This document shows positions 60,999 through 64,000 of a stretch of 64,000 bases of DNA, piece after piece; positions within the stretch are counted from its first letter, which is position 1, and every line of letters starts with the position of its first letter. The position numbers and the translations under genes were made by a program. Source of the stretch: JAFGXT01 sp963677165. Its GTDB lineage: Bacteria > Verrucomicrobiota > Lentisphaeria > Victivallales > SZUA-371. The notes under the pieces are model-generated. The model was not told the origin of the DNA. It worked only from the letters and a program-made list of their open reading frames with translations, and made no database searches. Where the stretch lies: assembly GCA_963677165.2 (NCBI GenBank), contig CAXXSX010000002.1, forward strand, positions 496,001-560,000. The letters run 5' to 3'.

Positions 60999-62888
60999 AT
61001 GTGCATCAATCTTGAAGAAATTTCAAAAAAATATACCGATGAAGCAGATAAGCTGAAGCGGCGTATCATTCTGTGTGCCGGAACCGGCTGTGTAGCCAAC
61101 GGCTCACTGAAAGTTCGCGACGAATTAGTCAAGCAGCTCGAAGCTGCCGGAGAAAAAGCTATAATTGAACTGAGTGGCGAAGACGACCATGAGGACGCTA
61201 CTCTGGTATCGAAATCAGGCTGTCAGGGATTCTGTCAGATGGGACCTTTGGTCCACATCGAACCGGAAGGCATTCTCTACACCAAAGTTAAACCTGAAGA
61301 TGTAGCTGAAATCGTTGAAAAAACCCTTATTGGCGGACAGATCATTGATCGTCTGCTTTATGTAAATCCTGTCAGCGGCAAACACTGCAAAGGCGATGAT
61401 GAAATCGACTTTTACTCACGCCAGAAACGCGTGGTAATGAAAAACTCCCGTATTGAACCGGACTGCATCAGCGAATACATCAGCAGAGGCGGATATGCCG
61501 GCGCAGAAAAAGCGGTTAAGGAAATGACTTCTGCCGATGTCTGTGAAGAAATTCTGAAATCCGGCATCCGCGGTCGCGGTGGCGGTGGTTTCCCAACCGG
61601 CTTGAAATGGAAATTTACCCTGGCCTCCCAGAATGAAAAGAAATACGTTATCTGTAATGGTGACGAAGGCGACCCGGGAGCATTCATGGACCGTTCCGTA
61701 ATGGAAGGCAACCCTCATGCCGTCATCGAAGGTATGATGATCGCCGCAAAAGCAATCGGCGGTAACGAAGGTTTTGTTTATGTCCGTGCCGAATATCCGT
61801 TGGCCGTAAAACGCATGAAGAACGCAGTAAAAGACGCCGAAGAAATGGGTCTGCTGGGTGACAACCTGTTCGGAACTGATTTCAGTTTCAAAATGAACGT
61901 AATGGAAGGTGCCGGAGCGTTTGTATGTGGTGAAGAAACCGCGCTGATCGCTTCGATCGAAGGAAAACGCGGCATGCCGATGCCGAAACCGCCGTTCCCC
62001 GCACAGAGCGGACTCTGGGGCAAACCAACCGTAATCAACAACGTTGAAACTCTGGCTTCTATTCCGATCATCATGCTTAAAGGCGCTGATGCTTATAAAG
62101 CAGTTGGCCCGGAAAAATCTCCTGGAACTAAAACTTTTGCCCTCACTGGTCACGTGGCCAATACCGGTCTGATCGAAGTTCCGTTCGGCACAACCCTGCG
62201 CGAAATCATTTATAACATCGGTGGCGGTGTTACTAATAATAAAGGCGAAGTTACCGGCGAAGATTTCAAATCCGTTCAGATTGGCGGACCGTCAGGCGGT
62301 TGTCTGACACCGGAAATGCTTGATCTGGAAATGGACTTCGACTCACTCAAGAGCGTTGGCGCTATGGTTGGTTCCGGTGGTCTGGTGGTAATGAACAACG
62401 AAACCTGTATGGTTAAAGTTGCCCGTTTCTTCATGCAGTTCACTCAGAACGAATCCTGCGGTAAATGCGTACCGTGCCGTGAAGGTACCAAGCAGATGCT
62501 CGCGCTGCTCGACGACATTATCGATGGCCGCGCCACTCTGGAAACTCTTGATCTGCTCGAACAGACCGCCCGCGCCGTACAGGCCGGTTCCCTCTGCGGA
62601 CTTGGTAAGACCGCTCCGAATCCGGTTCTGTCCACGCTGAAATATTTCCGTGAAGAATATGAATCTCACGTGATCGATAAATATTGTCCGACCGGTGAGT
62701 GCAAAGCGCTCTGCAAACCGGAAATTCTCGCTGACAAATGTATCGGTTGTACCGCCTGCGCCAGAAAGTGCCCGGTTGGAGCCATCACTGGCGAAAAGAA
62801 ACAGCCGCATACAATCGATGCCGACAAATGTATCAAGTGCGGAGCTTGTGTTGCCGCATGTCGTTTCGGCGCGATTGTCGGAATTTAA
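60999..62888 (+). CDS. hydB: NAD-binding, FMN and Fe-S subunit of bifurcating [FeFe] hydrogenase (NuoF-like)
   Basis: A 629-residue protein: N-terminal thioredoxin-like [2Fe-2S] domain (ILCAGTGCVANGS, SGCQGFCQMGP), then NuoF with GIRGRGGGGFPTGLKWKF (FMN/NADH), NGDEGDPGAFMDRSVMEGNP, the [4Fe-4S] site ESCGKCVPCREGTKQM, and two C-terminal ferredoxin motifs (ADKCIGCTACARKCPVGAIT; ADKCIKCGACVAACRFGAI). Oxidises NADH and passes electrons to HydC and HydA. TTGGAGG ribosome site. Confidence 0.95.
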   Translation: MCINLEEISKKYTDEADKLKRRIILCAGTGCVANGSLKVRDELVKQLEAAGEKAIIELSGEDDHEDATLVSKSGCQGFCQMGPLVHIEPEGILYTKVKPEDVAEIVEKTLIGGQIIDRLLYVNPVSGKHCKGDDEIDFYSRQKRVVMKNSRIEPDCISEYISRGGYAGAEKAVKEMTSADVCEEILKSGIRGRGGGGFPTGLKWKFTLASQNEKKYVICNGDEGDPGAFMDRSVMEGNPHAVIEGMMIAAKAIGGNEGFVYVRAEYPLAVKRMKNAVKDAEEMGLLGDNLFGTDFSFKMNVMEGAGAFVCGEETALIASIEGKRGMPMPKPPFPAQSGLWGKPTVINNVETLASIPIIMLKGADAYKAVGPEKSPGTKTFALTGHVANTGLIEVPFGTTLREIIYNIGGGVTNNKGEVTGEDFKSVQIGGPSGGCLTPEMLDLEMDFDSLKSVGAMVGSGGLVVMNNETCMVKVARFFMQFTQNESCGKCVPCREGTKQMLALLDDIIDGRATLETLDLLEQTARAVQAGSLCGLGKTAPNPVLSTLKYFREEYESHVIDKYCPTGECKALCKPEILADKCIGCTACARKCPVGAITGEKKQPHTIDADKCIKCGACVAACRFGAIVGI

Positions 62889-62911
62889 CTTGGAACTGGA
62901 GGTTTAATATA

Positions 62912-64000
62912 ATGACTGAAGATAAGAAAACATTGACTGTTAACGGTCTTGAAGTAGAAATCGGCGACGAGCGCAATTTGCTCGAACTGATCCGTGGCGT
63001 CGGCATTGAAATCCCGACATTCTGCTATCATTCCGAACTTAGTATTTACGGCGCCTGCCGTTTGTGTATCGTGGAAGTGGAAGGCCGCGGCATCATGGCT
63101 TCCTGCTCCACCAAACCTGAAGCCGGTATGGTAATCCACACCGACACCAAACAGATCCGCGAAATCCGTAAGATCAACGTGGAACTGCTTCTGGCTAACC
63201 ATGACCGCGAATGCCCAACCTGCGTAAGAAGTTCAAACTGTACGCTGCAGGACTTGGCCCGTCGTCTTGGTGTTGAAGAAGTCAGATACAAACAGCTGGT
63301 TGATAAAGAGCCGAAAGATGACTCTTCTCCATCAATTCAGCGCGACCCGAACAAGTGCGTACTCTGTGGTGACTGTGTTCGCGTATGTAAAGAAATCCAG
63401 GGAATCGGCGCTATCGACTTCATCAACCGTGGTTCCAAAGCCAAGGTTGCCCCGGCATTCGATCAGAACCTGAACGCCGTTGAATGTGTAAACTGCGGAC
63501 AGTGCGCAGCAGTCTGCCCGACCGGCGCTATCATTCCGAAACAGGATCGCGATCCAGTATGGAATGCAATCTACGATCCTGAAAAAGTCGTTGTCGCCCA
63601 GATCGCTCCGGCGGTTCGCGTGGCTCTTGGTGAATACTTCGGTATTCCGGTTGGCGAAAACACTTCAGGCCGCCTGGTAAACGCTCTGCGTATGATGGGA
63701 TTCGACCACGTTTACGACACTTGCTTCGCTGCAGATATGACCATCTTCGAAGAAGCTACTGAATTCCTCGAACGCTATACAAAAGGCGAAAAACTGCCAT
63801 TGTTCACCAGCTGTTGTCCGGCATGGGTAAAATACTGTGAAATCTACTTCCCGGAACTGCTGCCTAACGTATCAAGCTGCCGCAGTCCACAGCAAATGTT
63901 CGGTTCAGTTGCTAAGAAAACTCTGCCGACCAAACTCGGAATCAAGCCGGAAAACCTGGTAGTTGTTTCCATTATGCCTTGTACCGCTAAGAAGTACGAA
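62912..64000 (+). CDS. hydA: [FeFe] hydrogenase catalytic subunit (3' end outside window)
   Basis: The first 363 codons of HydA: plant-type [2Fe-2S] domain (CYHSELSIYGACRLCIVEVE), His-ligated [4Fe-4S] region (ANHDRECPTCVRSSNC), two ferredoxin motifs (KCVLCGDCVRVCKEI; CVNCGQCAAVCPTGAI), then the H-cluster domain with canonical TSCCPAWV (~residues 297-304) and MPCTAKKYE at the window end. Unlike HydS it keeps the catalytic TSCCP. GGAGG ribosome site before ATG 62912. Produces H2; L3 and the C-terminus lie beyond the window. Confidence 0.95.
   Translation, partial: MTEDKKTLTVNGLEVEIGDERNLLELIRGVGIEIPTFCYHSELSIYGACRLCIVEVEGRGIMASCSTKPEAGMVIHTDTKQIREIRKINVELLLANHDRECPTCVRSSNCTLQDLARRLGVEEVRYKQLVDKEPKDDSSPSIQRDPNKCVLCGDCVRVCKEIQGIGAIDFINRGSKAKVAPAFDQNLNAVECVNCGQCAAVCPTGAIIPKQDRDPVWNAIYDPEKVVVAQIAPAVRVALGEYFGIPVGENTSGRLVNALRMMGFDHVYDTCFAADMTIFEEATEFLERYTKGEKLPLFTSCCPAWVKYCEIYFPELLPNVSSCRSPQQMFGSVAKKTLPTKLGIKPENLVVVSIMPCTAKKYE

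Noticed and set aside
61416..62153. Long minus-strand open frame opposite hydB
   Set aside because: Shadow of the strongly conserved HydB coding sequence; its protein has no family resemblance.

Overview
The window reads as a chromosomal segment of an anaerobic, glycan-degrading bacterium of the Planctomycetes-Verrucomicrobia-Lentisphaerae group, most likely Lentisphaerota (Victivallales-like). The basis is several prepilin-type proteins with the FTLIELLVVIAIIAILAS leader, a DUF4838 exoprotein, a fused MurB-Ddl protein, outer-membrane lipid A modification genes (arnB/arnT/arnC) and an NAD-linked [FeFe]-hydrogenase operon. The taxonomic call is inference from gene content; no rRNA or tRNA gene was seen.

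Layout. 0-9.3 kb: an end-truncated membrane protein, a B12-type radical SAM protein, a tandem pair of repeat lipoproteins, and a sugar locus (MFS transporter plus cytoplasmic beta-helix glycosidase, divergent from an AraC regulator). 9.5-13 kb: housekeeping genes (K+ channel, murB-ddl, rpsO). 13.2-18.4 kb: a foldback repeat, three tandem NodB-type deacetylases with a MITE between copies two and three, and two tandem serpins. 18.4-23.7 kb: a regulator / pseudopilin / glycoside hydrolase / pseudopilin unit carrying a second MITE copy. 23.9-28.8 kb: an orphan fliD behind a sigma-54 promoter, then nitroreductase, nucleotidyltransferase, ParB-like and HAD phosphatase genes. 28.8-34 kb: a glycosyltransferase and an arnB-arnT-arnC operon. 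34-39.5 kb: a fourth deacetylase, a HATPase-GNAT fusion with an MFS transporter, a lipoprotein and a PTS EIIA-like protein. 39.7-43.9 kb: a second regulator / pseudopilin / glycan-protein unit (LacI, pseudopilin, DUF4838) with a clear promoter and operator. 44-49.1 kb: an amino-acid permease-Usp fusion with a small membrane partner, and an uncharacterised four-gene envelope operon. 49.1-55.3 kb: an AT-rich surface-polysaccharide region with intact genes and several gene remnants. 55.3-64 kb: two divergent rex genes, a [2Fe-2S] protein, a sensory [FeFe] hydrogenase, a PP2C/SpoIIE-type phosphatase and hydCBA (hydA runs off the window).

How it fits together. The hydrogenase block couples NADH and ferredoxin oxidation to H2 release. 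Rex proteins (NADH/NAD+ sensors) and a putative H2-sensing hydrogenase with a phosphatase are placed to regulate it. The glycan units pair a sugar-type repressor with a pseudopilin and a secreted carbohydrate-active protein, which looks like a repeated cassette. Two mobile miniature elements with long flanking duplications show recent local rearrangement.
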